A stretch of DNA of 55,594 bases from CAYTZH01 sp964442285 (GCA_964442285.1 CAYTZH010000036.1:1-55594), one strand, 5' to 3'; positions 15,097-23,870 are shown, numbered from the stretch's first letter. Made by a program: numbers and translations. The notes: generated by a model not told the origin, from the letters alone.

Positions 15097-16453
15097 ATCC
15101 CGCCCTCGGGTGGTGGTGGTCGGCGGCGGCCTGGCCGGCCTCCAGGCGGCCATGGCCTGCGCCGACGCGGGCGCCTCGGTGCACCTGCTCGAGGCCCGCC
15201 CCCGCCTCGGCGGCGCCACCTGGTCCATCGCCCGCGACGGCCTCGAGGTCGACAACGGGCAGCACGTGTTCATGCGCTGCTGCGACCGCTACCGGGCGTT
15301 CCTCGACCGCCTCGGGGTCGGGGACCGGGTGATGCTCCAGCCGCGGCTCGCCGTCCCGGTGCTCGCACCTGGCCGGACGCCCGCCTGGATCCGCCGCCAC
15401 CGGCTGCCGGCCCCCGCCCACCTGGCCCCGAGCCTGCTCGGCTTCTCGCTGCTGTCTCCGTTGGCGCGGCTGCGGGCCGCACTCTCCGCCCGCGCCCTCC
15501 AGGGCCTCGACCCGGATGATCCGAGCCTGGACGAGCAGGCGCTGGGCGACTGGCTGCGGGCGCGCGGCGAGTCCGCGGCGTCCATCGACCGGCTCTGGGA
15601 CCTCCTGATCCGGCCCACCTTGAACCTGCCCGCCGCCGACGCCTCCCTGGCCCTGGCGGCGCGGGTCCTCCGCACGGGCTTCCTCGACCGCGCCGACGGG
15701 GCCGACGTCGGCTGGTCGCGGGTGCCCCTCGAGCACCTGCACGCCGGACCGGCGGCGGAGGTGCTGGCGGCGGCGGGCGCGCGGATCGATCGGCGGGCGC
15801 GGGTCGAGCGGGTGGAGCCCGCGGCGGACGGGCCGGTGCGGGTGCGCCTGCGCGACGGCGACCTCGAGGCCGACGCGGTGATCGTGGCGCTCCCGCCGGG
15901 CGACGCGGCCCGGGTGCTGGGCGGGATGGCCGGCATCGACGCCGGGCGCGCCGCCGCCCTCGGCCGCTCGCCCATCGTGAACCTCCACAGCGTCTGGGAT
16001 CGGCGCGTGCTGCCCCATGCGTTCGCCGCCGGGCTCGATACGCCGGTGCAGTGGATCTTCGACCGCAGCGAGGGCGCCGGCCTCGAGCGCGGCCAGTACG
16101 TGACCGTGTCGCTCTCGGCGGGCGACGCCTACGAGGGTCGCCCCACGGCGGCGCTGCGCGCGCTCTTCGAGCCCGCGCTGCGCGCCCTCCTGCCCGCCGC
16201 CCGGGGCGCGCGCCTGGAGCGCTTCTTCGTCACCTGCGAGCGCGAGGCCACCTTCCTGCAGCGCCCCGGCACGCGCCGTCACCGCCCGGCGCCCGGCCGA
16301 CTGGCGCCCGGGGTGCACCTGGCCGGCGCCTGGACCGACACCGGCTGGCCCGCCACGATGGAGAGCGCGGTGCGCAGCGGCGAGGCCGCCGCCCACAGCG
16401 CGCTGGCCGAGCTCGGGCGCGGCCGCGGCCCGGCAGCGAGGCGGGCGGCATGA
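15086..16453 (+). CDS. hpnE: Hydroxysqualene dehydroxylase HpnE
   Basis: This FAD-dependent amine-oxidase-type flavoprotein has 455 residues. It starts with the dinucleotide-binding loop VVVVGGGLAGLQAAMACADAGASVHLLEARPRLGG, then GLEVDNGQHVFM. Near the end it has GVHLAGAWTDTGWPATMESAVRSGEAAA, the second FAD contact. HpnE reduces hydroxysqualene to squalene, completing the HpnCDE route. ATG 15086 has GAGAGG upstream. The stop overlaps the prenyl synthase start by 4 bp. A 12-bp sequence around the start codon is duplicated at 15062-15073. Confidence 0.92.
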   Translation: MSAASRPRVVVVGGGLAGLQAAMACADAGASVHLLEARPRLGGATWSIARDGLEVDNGQHVFMRCCDRYRAFLDRLGVGDRVMLQPRLAVPVLAPGRTPAWIRRHRLPAPAHLAPSLLGFSLLSPLARLRAALSARALQGLDPDDPSLDEQALGDWLRARGESAASIDRLWDLLIRPTLNLPAADASLALAARVLRTGFLDRADGADVGWSRVPLEHLHAGPAAEVLAAAGARIDRRARVERVEPAADGPVRVRLRDGDLEADAVIVALPPGDAARVLGGMAGIDAGRAAALGRSPIVNLHSVWDRRVLPHAFAAGLDTPVQWIFDRSEGAGLERGQYVTVSLSAGDAYEGRPTAALRALFEPALRALLPAARGARLERFFVTCEREATFLQRPGTRRHRPAPGRLAPGVHLAGAWTDTGWPATMESAVRSGEAAAHSALAELGRGRGPAARRAA

Positions 16454-17463
16454 GCGCGGTCCCCCGATCCCTGGAGCGGGTACGCGATCTGGTGGCGCCC
16501 TCGCTCGCCGAGGCGGCCGCGACCCTCTCGCCGCCGCTCCGGCGCATGGTCGAGTACCACTGGGGCTGGGTGGAGCCGGACGGCGCGCCGCGCCCCCGGG
16601 GCGGCGGCAAGGGGCTGCGTCCGACCCTCGCGGTGCTCTCGGCCGAGGCGGTCGGTGCGCCCGCGCCGGTGGCCCGGGCCGGCGCCGTGGCGGTCGAGCT
16701 GATCCACGACTTCACGCTGATCCACGACGACGTCATGGACGACGACCGGGAGCGGCGGGGTCGCCCGTCGGTGTGGGCGGCGTTCGGCGTGGGGCCGGCG
16801 CTCTGCGCCGGCGACGCCCTGGTGCTGCTGGCGCAGCAGGTGCTCCTGCGCGACGCCAGCCCCACGCGCAGCCAGGCCCTGACCTCCCTGGGCGACGCGG
16901 CCCAGACGGTCATCGCCGGCCAGATGCTCGACCTCGGGCTCGAGGGCCGCATCGACGCCGACGTCGATGCCTACCTGGAGATGGCGGGCGCCAAGACCGG
17001 CGCGCTGCTCGGCTGCGCGGCGGCCATCGGGGCCGAGCTGGCGGGCGCCTCGTCCGCGCGGGTCGAGGCGCTGCGCACCTTCGGGCAGGCCCTGGGCCTC
17101 GCCTTCCAGGCGGTGGACGACTGGCTCGGGATCTGGGGCGACCCGGCCCGCACGGGCAAGCCCTGGGCCAGCGATCTGCGCCGGCGCAAGAGCTCGCTGC
17201 CGATCGTGCTGGGGCTGCGGGCGGGCGGTCCGGAGGCGGGCTCGCTGGCGCGGCTGCTCGCCGGCGACGCGCCGGTGGGCGAGGAGGAGGTGGCCCGGGC
17301 CGTGGCCGCCCTCGAGGCCTGCGGGGCCGGAAGCGCGACCCGATCCCTGGCCCGGCGCGAGCTGTCGCGGGCCCGCGCGGCGCTGGCCGGGGGCGACCTC
17401 GCGCCGGCCGCACACAAGGAGCTGGACGAGCTGGCCTCGTTCGTCGCGGAGAGGGATCTGTGA
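16450..17463 (+). CDS. Trans-prenyl diphosphate synthase (farnesyl-type)
   Basis: This class I isoprenyl diphosphate synthase has 337 residues. The first Asp-rich motif is LIHDFTLIHDDVMDDDRERRGRPSVW, and the second is AFQAVDDWLGIWGDPARTGKP. GGGKGLRPTLAVLSAEA is the usual N-terminal Lys/Arg substrate site. In this operon it most likely makes farnesyl diphosphate for HpnD; a longer product cannot be excluded from sequence. It overlaps hpnE by 4 bp, and its stop overlaps shc by 4 bp. Confidence 0.9.
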   Translation: MSAVPRSLERVRDLVAPSLAEAAATLSPPLRRMVEYHWGWVEPDGAPRPRGGGKGLRPTLAVLSAEAVGAPAPVARAGAVAVELIHDFTLIHDDVMDDDRERRGRPSVWAAFGVGPALCAGDALVLLAQQVLLRDASPTRSQALTSLGDAAQTVIAGQMLDLGLEGRIDADVDAYLEMAGAKTGALLGCAAAIGAELAGASSARVEALRTFGQALGLAFQAVDDWLGIWGDPARTGKPWASDLRRRKSSLPIVLGLRAGGPEAGSLARLLAGDAPVGEEEVARAVAALEACGAGSATRSLARRELSRARAALAGGDLAPAAHKELDELASFVAERDL

Positions 17464-19343
17464 GCGCCGACGCATGGAACGACGACCTGGGCGAGCGCGC
17501 CCACCACGCCCTCGAGCGGGCCACGACGCACCTGCTGGCCGGCCAGCACGAGGCGGGCTGGTGGAAGGCCGAGCTCGAGACCAACGTGACCATGGATGCC
17601 GAGGACCTGCTCATGCGCGAGTTCCTCGGCATCCGCCGGCGCGGCGAGACCACCCTCGCGGCCAACTGGATCCGCTCCCAGCAGCGGGCCGACGGGAGCT
17701 GGGCCACCTACTACGGCGGTCCGCCGGACCTCTCCACCACGGTCGAGGCCTACGCCGCCCTGCGTCTGGCCGGCGACCCGGCCGAGGCGGAGCACATGAA
17801 GCGCGCCCGGGAGGTGGTGTTGGGCCTGGGCGGGATCGCGCGCTCCCGGGTCTTCACCCGCATCTGGCTGGCGCTGTTCGGCGAGTGGTCCTGGGACGAC
17901 CTGCCGGCGCTGCCGCCCGAGGTCATCCTGCTGCCTCCGTGGTTCCCGCTCAACATCTACGACTTCGCGTGCTGGGCGCGGCAGACCATCGTCCCCTTGA
18001 CGATCGTGGCGGCCCACCGGCCGGCGCGCCCGCTGCCGTTCTCGCTCTCGGAGCTGCGGGCCGGCGCGCCCCCGACACCCCTCGAGCCGCTCTCGACCTG
18101 GGGCGGCCGCTTCCAGCGCCTCGACCGCTGGCTGCACCGCTACGAGCGGCGGCCGATCCGGCCCCTGCGCCGGGCGGCGATGCGGCTCGGGGCCGAGTGG
18201 ATCCTGCGCCGCCAGGAGGCCGACGGGGGCTGGGGCGGGATCCAGCCGCCGTGGGTGTACTCGGTGCTGGCCCTGCACCTGCTCGGCTATCCCCTGGACC
18301 ACCCGGCGCTCGCCAACGCCATCCGCGGGCTCGACGGCTTCCTCATCCAGGACGGTGACCAGCGCCGGCTCGAGGCCTGCCAGTCTCCGGTGTGGGATAC
18401 CGCGCTGGCGATCCTGGCCCTGCGCGACGCCGGTCTGCCGGACGACCACCCGGCCCTCGCCAAGGGCGCCGACTGGCTGCTGGCGGAGGAGGTCCGCATC
18501 CGGGGCGACTGGAGCGTGCGACGGCCGGACCTGGCGCCCGGCGGCTGGGCCTTCGAGTTCCACAACGACAACTACCCGGACACGGACGACACCGCCGAGG
18601 CGGTGCTGGCCCTGCGCGGGCTGGCGGTCGACGACCCGGCGGCGCTCGACGCGGCCCTGCGCCGCGGCGTGGCCTGGACCCTCGGCATGCAGTCGCGGGA
18701 CGGGGGCTTCGCGGCCTTCGACGCGGACAACACGAGCCGGCTCCCCACCGAGCTGCCGTTCTGCGACTTCGGCGAGGTGATCGACCCGCCGAGCGCGGAC
18801 GTCACCGCCCACGTGGTGGAGATGCTGGCCGAAGAAGGCTTGAGCGACGACCCGCGCACCCGCCGCGCCGTCGACTGGCTGCTCGCCGCCCAGGAGCCCG
18901 ACGGCTCCTGGTTCGGGCGCTGGGGCGCCAACCATCTCTACGGCACCGGCGCCGCGGTGCCCGCCCTCGTGAAGGCGGGCCTCGACCCGGGCCACGCCGC
19001 CCTGCGCCGGGCGGTGCAGTGGCTCCTCCACGTCCAGAACCCCGACGGGGGCTGGGGCGAGGACCTGCGCAGCTACGAGCCCGACGGCGTGCCGGGGCTC
19101 GGCGAGTCGACGGCCTCCCAGACGGCCTGGGCGCTCCTGGCGCTGCTGGCCGTCGGGGAGCGCGGGCGGCCCGTGAAGCGCGGCGTGGACTGGCTGGTGC
19201 GCACCCAGCGCCGCGATGGCACCTGGGACGAGCCGTGGTTCACCGGCACCGGCTTCCCCGGCGACTTCTACATCCGCTACCACCTCTACCGCCACAGCTT
19301 TCCCATGATGGCCCTGGGTCGCTTCCTCGGGCGTCGGGCGTGA
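17460..19343 (+). CDS. shc: Squalene-hopene cyclase
   Basis: This membrane-associated cyclase (627 residues) folds squalene into hopene or diplopterol. The catalytic DxDD acid is D374-T-D376-D377 in NDNYPDTDDTAEAVLALRG. Several QW repeats are visible: QRADGSWATYY, QEADGGWGGIQP, QSRDGGFAAFD, QEPDGSWFGRWG, QNPDGGWGEDL and QRRDGTWDEPWFTG. ACQSPVWDTALA is also conserved. The GTG at 17460 overlaps the previous stop. The C terminus YIRYHLYRHSFPMMALGRF matches the family. It is the committed step of the operon. Confidence 0.97.
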   Translation: MSADAWNDDLGERAHHALERATTHLLAGQHEAGWWKAELETNVTMDAEDLLMREFLGIRRRGETTLAANWIRSQQRADGSWATYYGGPPDLSTTVEAYAALRLAGDPAEAEHMKRAREVVLGLGGIARSRVFTRIWLALFGEWSWDDLPALPPEVILLPPWFPLNIYDFACWARQTIVPLTIVAAHRPARPLPFSLSELRAGAPPTPLEPLSTWGGRFQRLDRWLHRYERRPIRPLRRAAMRLGAEWILRRQEADGGWGGIQPPWVYSVLALHLLGYPLDHPALANAIRGLDGFLIQDGDQRRLEACQSPVWDTALAILALRDAGLPDDHPALAKGADWLLAEEVRIRGDWSVRRPDLAPGGWAFEFHNDNYPDTDDTAEAVLALRGLAVDDPAALDAALRRGVAWTLGMQSRDGGFAAFDADNTSRLPTELPFCDFGEVIDPPSADVTAHVVEMLAEEGLSDDPRTRRAVDWLLAAQEPDGSWFGRWGANHLYGTGAAVPALVKAGLDPGHAALRRAVQWLLHVQNPDGGWGEDLRSYEPDGVPGLGESTASQTAWALLALLAVGERGRPVKRGVDWLVRTQRRDGTWDEPWFTGTGFPGDFYIRYHLYRHSFPMMALGRFLGRRA

Positions 19344-19933
19344 CGTCCGCCGCCGATCTCGTTCTGTCGCCCCTCGGTGTCGAGGCGTTCGCCGTGCGCC
19401 GCGGTGCGCCGGAGCTGCGGGTGGTGCGGGCGGGCATGGGGCCCGAGCGGGCGCGGCGCGCCGCCCGCCGCTGGCGCGCCGCCCCCGCGCGCTCCCTGGT
19501 CGTGGCCGGGCTCTGCGGCGCGCTCGTCGACGACCTCGCCCCGGGCGACCTGGTGGTGCCCGACGTGCTGATCCACCCCGACGGCACTCGCCGGACCATC
19601 GACGGGGAGCGGCTGCGGGCCCACCTGGCCGACCGGGGCATCTTTGCCCACGCCGGGGCCCTGCTCGGCGTGGATCACGTGGTCCGCGGCGTCGAGCGCG
19701 CCGCGCTGCGCGCCAGCGGCGCCGTCGCCGTCGACATGGAGTCGCCCTGGCTCGCCGACGCGGCGGCGGGGCGGCCCTTCGCCGTGCTGCGGGTGGTGCT
19801 CGACGCGCCCGGGGCGGAGCTGCGCCTTCCGGGCCTGGTCCCCCGCGCCTGGCGCGCCCTCGCGCGTCTGCGCGCCGTGTCCGCGGTGCTGCCCCGCTGG
19901 GCGACCTTCGAACCCGAGCCCGAGAGGAGCTGA
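19340..19933 (+). CDS. hpnG: Hopanoid-associated phosphorylase HpnG
   Basis: This protein of 197 residues belongs to the nucleoside phosphorylase superfamily. VVAGLCGALVDDLAPGDLVVPDVL is the phosphate/ribose-binding region, and AVAVDMESPWLADAAAGRPFAVLRVVLD the purine-site Met-Glu. HpnG removes adenine from adenosylhopane, giving ribosyl hopane. The GTG overlaps the shc stop by 4 bp, and hpnH starts 1 bp after the hpnG stop. It is slightly short but holds the whole core. Confidence 0.88.
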   Translation: MTSAADLVLSPLGVEAFAVRRGAPELRVVRAGMGPERARRAARRWRAAPARSLVVAGLCGALVDDLAPGDLVVPDVLIHPDGTRRTIDGERLRAHLADRGIFAHAGALLGVDHVVRGVERAALRASGAVAVDMESPWLADAAAGRPFAVLRVVLDAPGAELRLPGLVPRAWRALARLRAVSAVLPRWATFEPEPERS

Positions 19934-19934
19934 C

Positions 19935-21269
19935 ATGGCCGTCCCTGCCTCCCAGATGTGGACCGTCGCCACCTATCTGCTGCGCCAGAAGCTGCGCGGC
20001 GTGAAGCGCTATCCGCTGGTGCTGATGCTCGAGCCGCTCTACCGCTGCAACCTCTCCTGCGCGGGCTGCGGCAAGATCCAGTACCCGAAGCGCGTGCTCA
20101 AGAGCCAGCTCTCGGTGGAGGAGTGCCTGCGCGCCGTCGACGAGTGCGGGGCGCCCATGGTGAGCCTCCCCGGCGGCGAGCCGCTGCTCCACCCGGAGAT
20201 CGACGCCATCGTCCGCGGCCTGGTGGCGCGGAAGAAGTACATCTACCTGTGCACCAACGCGCTGCTGCTGGAGCAGAAGCTCGACCTCTTCACCCCGAGC
20301 AAGTACCTGAGCTTCAGCGTCCACCTCGACGGCGACCGGGAGGTGCACGACGCGGCCGTGTGTCGCGAGGGGGTGTACGAGAAGGCGGTGCGGGCCATCC
20401 GTGCCGCCCTGGACCGGGGCTTCCGGGTGACGACCAACACCACGCTCTTCGAGGGCGCCGACCCGGACCGCACGGCGCGCTTCTTCGACACGGCGATGGC
20501 CCTGGGCGTCGAGGGCATGATGGTGTCGCCCGGCTACAGCTACGCCAAGGCCCCCGACCAGGAGCACTTCCTCGCCCGCGACCGCACCCGCGACTTCTTC
20601 CGCAGGCTCCTCGACCGGCCGTCGGCCCGCCGCTGGCGCTTCAACCAGTCGCCGCTGTTCCTCGAGTTCCTGAGCGGGGCCCGGGATCTCGAGTGCACGC
20701 CCTGGGCGATGCCCTGCTACTCGGTCTTCGGCTGGCAGCGGCCCTGCTACCTGCTGCAGGAAGGGTATGCCGAGAGCTACCAGCAGCTTCTCGACGAGAC
20801 GGCCTGGGCCGACTACGGCCACGCCAGCGGGAACCCGGCCTGCCGCGACTGCATGGTCCACAGCGGCTTCGAAGCCAGCGCGGTGGACGCCGCCTTCGCG
20901 GGGCCCCGCGGCCTGGGCGACATGCTGCGGGCGCTGCTCCGCGGGCCGCGCGTGCCGGCGGCGCCGGAGAAGGCGCCGCCGCCGCCGTGCGCGGTCGCCG
21001 CGGAGGCCGCCGGGCCGACCCGCGGCTGGGAGGCCCCCGGCTCCCCCGAGGCCCTGCGCGTGGCCTTCGACTACCGCGGCGACGTCACCCTGACCCTCGA
21101 CGACGGCAGCACCGTGCAGGGCTTCGTCATGGACCCGGGCCCGGAATCGGTCCGTCTCTGGAACGACGCGGGCGTGCGCCGCCTCGCGGCCAGGCGCATC
21201 CGCCACGTGGCCCTCAGCGGCCGCGACCCGGCGGACCCGGAGCGGCAGGGGGCGTCCCAGCCGGGCTGA
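19935..21269 (+). CDS. hpnH: Radical SAM adenosyl-hopene transferase HpnH, with C-terminal extension
   Basis: HpnH joins adenosine to hopene. The radical SAM cluster motif is LYRCNLSCAGCGKIQYP (Cys38, Cys42, Cys45), followed by SLPGGEPLLHPEIDAIV. The SPASM-like end includes CTPWAMPCYSVFGWQRPCYLL and NPACRDCMVHSGFEASAVDA, as in the family. HpnH proteins usually end soon after that. This one has about 110 extra residues: a Pro/Ala linker, then DYRGDVTLTLDDGSTVQGFVMDPGPESVRLWN, a beta-rich module. GAGAGGAG precedes the ATG. It is the last gene of the hopanoid operon. Confidence 0.93.
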   Translation: MAVPASQMWTVATYLLRQKLRGVKRYPLVLMLEPLYRCNLSCAGCGKIQYPKRVLKSQLSVEECLRAVDECGAPMVSLPGGEPLLHPEIDAIVRGLVARKKYIYLCTNALLLEQKLDLFTPSKYLSFSVHLDGDREVHDAAVCREGVYEKAVRAIRAALDRGFRVTTNTTLFEGADPDRTARFFDTAMALGVEGMMVSPGYSYAKAPDQEHFLARDRTRDFFRRLLDRPSARRWRFNQSPLFLEFLSGARDLECTPWAMPCYSVFGWQRPCYLLQEGYAESYQQLLDETAWADYGHASGNPACRDCMVHSGFEASAVDAAFAGPRGLGDMLRALLRGPRVPAAPEKAPPPPCAVAAEAAGPTRGWEAPGSPEALRVAFDYRGDVTLTLDDGSTVQGFVMDPGPESVRLWNDAGVRRLAARRIRHVALSGRDPADPERQGASQPG

Positions 21270-21293
21270 GTGGGTCAGGACGGCAAGGAGGCG

Positions 21294-21768
21294 CTAGTCG
21301 CCCGCTGCGGGGACGCCCGCGAGGCGGGCGCGGAGGAAGGCGACGATGGCGTCGACGTCCTCCCGGGCCTCGCGCATCCAGGGCACCAGCACCGGCCAGA
21401 CGTGGACGGGCCCCGTACGCCGGATGAGCTCCGCTTCGCCGCCCGCCGCCCGCCGCCCGCCGCCCGCCGCGCGCAGGCCCTCGACCAGGCGCGTCGAGTC
21501 GTCGAGCAGGATCTCCGACTCGTCGACGGTGACCAGCAGCGGCGGCAGGTCGCCCAGGTCGCCGAACAGGGGCGAGGCGGCGGGCTCCTTGGCGTCGGCT
21601 CCACCCAGGTAGGCGGCGGCGGACCCCACCGCGCGGCAGCGACGGGATCATCGGGTCGCGCTCGAGCACGCGGCGCAGGTGCTGGACGACCTCGTCGGGC
21701 CCGCCGGTCGTCGACTTCATGGTCCGGCGGGCGAACTGGCGAACGACGCGCGCGATCAGGCTCGGCGT
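21294..21768 (-). pseudogene. Remnant of an HSL-type esterase (central part deleted)
   Basis: The C-terminal part (21294-21629) reads SAAAYLGGADAKEPAASPLFGDLGDLPPLLVTVDESEILLDDSTRLVEGL and ends HVWPVLVPWMREAREDVDAIVAFLRARL, the typical C-terminal third of hormone-sensitive-lipase-type esterases. The N-terminal part (about 21630-21768) reads SLIARVVRQFARRTMKSTTGGPDEVVQHLRRVLER in another frame. The oxyanion HGGG and the GDSAG nucleophile region, about 150 residues, are missing between them. A perfect AGGAGG (21775-21780) is followed by ACG where a start codon should be. The gene is therefore broken in at least three ways. Confidence 0.75.
21437..21471. repeat. Heptamer tandem repeat (CGCCGCC)
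   Basis: Four perfect copies of CGCCGCC (21437-21464) and a fifth with one mismatch (21465-21471) lie inside the esterase remnant. Because seven is not a multiple of three, changes in copy number shift the frame. Confidence 0.85.
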
Positions 21769-21815
21769 GGGGGACCTCCTGGCAACAGCATAGGCCGCCC
21801 GACGCCGCGGAGGGG

Positions 21816-23225
21816 CTACTCGACGTAGCCGAGCGCGCGCAGGCGCTCTCGCGAGTCCTCGGAGAGGGGAGCCCGGGTCGGATCGGGTCGCTCGTAGCGC
21901 CGTCGCCACTCGGCGATCCGTCGATCCAGGTGCGCGGCCTCCTCCGGGCGGCGCGCCACCACATTGTCGGCCTCGAGCGGGTCCCGGACCAGGTCGTAGA
22001 GCTCGCGGGTCTGCTCCGCCTCGCCGACGACGTACTTCCAGCGCCCCAGCAGGATGCCCAGCTTCTCGCCGCGCACGGACATCCCCTCGACGGTACGAGG
22101 CTCGAAGTGTCGGCGGTGGAGGAAGACCGGGTGGTCCGGCGGCAGGGTCTCGGATCCGCGCAGCACGCCCGCCAGGCTCCGGCCCGGGCTGTCGAACGCG
22201 GCGGCCGCCAGGCCCATCAGCTCGAGCAGCGTCGGCGCGAGATCGACGAACTCGACGGGCCCCGCGAGGGTACGACCCGGCGGGATGCGACCGGGCCAGC
22301 GGAGGAGCAGGGGCACCCGTACCTGCTCTTCCCAGATCTGGGCTCCGTGGTACATGTAGCCGTGCTGCATGAGGCCCTCGCCGTGGTCGGCCGTGACCAG
22401 TACGAGTGTCTCCTCGGCGATCCCGAGGCCGTCGAGGGTGTCGAGCAGCCGTCCGATCTGCTGATCCGTCCCCGCGATCTCGGCGTCGTAGGCGGCGATC
22501 GCCGCGGCCAGCGGGTCCTTGCCGCTGGCGTCGTCCCGGAACCGCGCGAGCAGCGAGGAATCCGGCACGTAGGGGAAATGAGGGTCGAAGTAGTGCACGA
22601 AGAGGAAGAAGGGCCTGTCGTCGGCCCGGCCTCGAAGCCATTCGATCGCCAGGTCCGTGGTCTCGGGCGCCCGTCGGTCGAAGACCCCGTCCATCCGCCG
22701 ACCCTCCCAGGTGTCCATCTGCCAGGTGGTGCCCTGGCGCGTGAACTCGTCCCGGTAGACGTCGAACCCCTGTGCGTAGCCGAACCGCCGATCGAGCACG
22801 AACGAGCTGACGATCGCGGCCGTCTGGTATCCGGCGCTGCGCAGGTGCTCGGCGAGGGTCTGCACCCCCTCGTCGAGGACGCGACCGTTCTTGATCACCC
22901 GATGGGAGATCGGGTACTGCGACGTGAAGAGCGTCGCATGAGTCGGTCCGGTGGTCGCCGACGGAGCGTACGCGCGGTCGAAGCGCGCCCCCTCCCGCGC
23001 CAGCCTCTCGAGCGTGGGGGTGGTGGGGCGAGCGTATCCGTAGACCGAGCAGTGGTCCCGGCGCGTCGTGTCCATGGTGACGAGGAGCAGGTGGGGACGG
23101 GTCTTCGACCCGGAGGCGGCGGGGGTGCAGCCGCCGGCCGCCAGCAGGAGGAGCAGCGCGAGCGCGGCTCCCGCCCCCCGTCTCCGCCCACGCGTTCTCG
23201 GTACCGGCGCGGCCACCCCGCCCAC
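21816..23225 (-). CDS. Sulfatase-family lipoprotein
   Basis: The 469-residue protein starts with a basic stretch and a signal sequence, ALALLLLLAAGGCTPAA (lipobox AGGC), so it is likely lipid-anchored. The alkaline phosphatase/sulfatase superfamily core follows: HLLLVTMDTTRRDHCSVYGYARPTTPTLERLAREGARFDRAYAPSATTGPTHATLFTSQYP, LFVHYFDPHFPYVP, and VTADHGEGLMQHGYMYHGAQIWEEQVRVPLLLRWPG. The nucleophile position has Thr (TTGPTH), not the Cys/Ser of formylglycine sulfatases. Activity could be phosphodiester or phosphoglycerol transfer rather than sulfate hydrolysis. The GTG at 23225 (or 23216) starts just after the CBS gene. Confidence 0.85.
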   Translation of the reverse strand: MGGVAAPVPRTRGRRRGAGAALALLLLLAAGGCTPAASGSKTRPHLLLVTMDTTRRDHCSVYGYARPTTPTLERLAREGARFDRAYAPSATTGPTHATLFTSQYPISHRVIKNGRVLDEGVQTLAEHLRSAGYQTAAIVSSFVLDRRFGYAQGFDVYRDEFTRQGTTWQMDTWEGRRMDGVFDRRAPETTDLAIEWLRGRADDRPFFLFVHYFDPHFPYVPDSSLLARFRDDASGKDPLAAAIAAYDAEIAGTDQQIGRLLDTLDGLGIAEETLVLVTADHGEGLMQHGYMYHGAQIWEEQVRVPLLLRWPGRIPPGRTLAGPVEFVDLAPTLLELMGLAAAAFDSPGRSLAGVLRGSETLPPDHPVFLHRRHFEPRTVEGMSVRGEKLGILLGRWKYVVGEAEQTRELYDLVRDPLEADNVVARRPEEAAHLDRRIAEWRRRYERPDPTRAPLSEDSRERLRALGYVE

Positions 23226-23232
23226 CGCGTCG

Positions 23233-23829
23233 TCAGGCGTCGGACGCGCGCGGGCGACAGATGGCGGCCAGGATGGCGCCCACCTCCGCCGGGCCCAGGG
23301 CGTCGGGCGTCGCCTCCGGGTCGGCGGCCACGGCCAGGTCCGCCAGGGAGAGGAGCCCCCGCAGGCGTCCCTCGCCGTCGACCACGGGGAGCCGTCGCAC
23401 CTGGGCGGAGCGCATGAGCGCCGCGGCGTCGGCGAGGGAGTCCGTGGGCCGGCAGGCGCAGACCGCGCCGGACATGGCCTGCTCGACGCGCAGCTCGCCG
23501 AGCCGGGCCCCGCTGGTGAAGGCCGCCATGCAGAGGTCCCGGTCGGTGACCATGCCCACCACGCGGCCGCTGCCATCCCCGGCGACGACCGGGACGCAGC
23601 CGCAGTCGTGCTCCCAGAGGATGCGCGCCGGCTCGACCAGCGCCTGCTCCGGCGTGCAGGTGTGGACCGCCTCCTGCATCCGGTCGCCCACGCGGGGCGC
23701 CGAAGCGTCCTCCCCGTCGCGGCGGATCACCTGGAGCAGCCGACCGACGAGCGGGTCGATCTGGTGGGCGAGCGCCCGCAGGGTGTCGTTGCGTGCCGTG
23801 CGCAGCCGTGCCGCGGTCTCTTCCAACAT
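23233..23829 (-). CDS. Tandem CBS-domain protein
   Basis: The 198-residue soluble protein has a helical N terminus (about 1-45) and two CBS domains. The first (about 48-105) has CGCVPVVAGDGSGRVVGMVTDRDL. The second (about 115-175) has RRLPVVDGEGRLRGLLSLADLA. Such pairs bind adenine nucleotides and act as energy sensors. The first domain keeps the T-D-R-D signature of ligand sites. Its ATG is preceded by GGGAGC. It lies 7 bp before the sulfatase-family gene and 41 bp after the YbjN-like gene, all on the same strand as the P-type ATPase. Confidence 0.85.
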   Translation of the reverse strand: MLEETAARLRTARNDTLRALAHQIDPLVGRLLQVIRRDGEDASAPRVGDRMQEAVHTCTPEQALVEPARILWEHDCGCVPVVAGDGSGRVVGMVTDRDLCMAAFTSGARLGELRVEQAMSGAVCACRPTDSLADAAALMRSAQVRRLPVVDGEGRLRGLLSLADLAVAADPEATPDALGPAEVGAILAAICRPRASDA

Positions 23830-23870
23830 GGGTCGCTCCCGTGGCCCGTTCCCGCGGGCGGTCGTCCCGG

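Noticed and set aside
16971..21206. A very long open frame on the minus strand opposite the prenyl synthase, shc, hpnG and hpnH genes
   Set aside because: It is antisense to well-supported enzymes, has no motifs, and long antisense frames are expected at this GC content.
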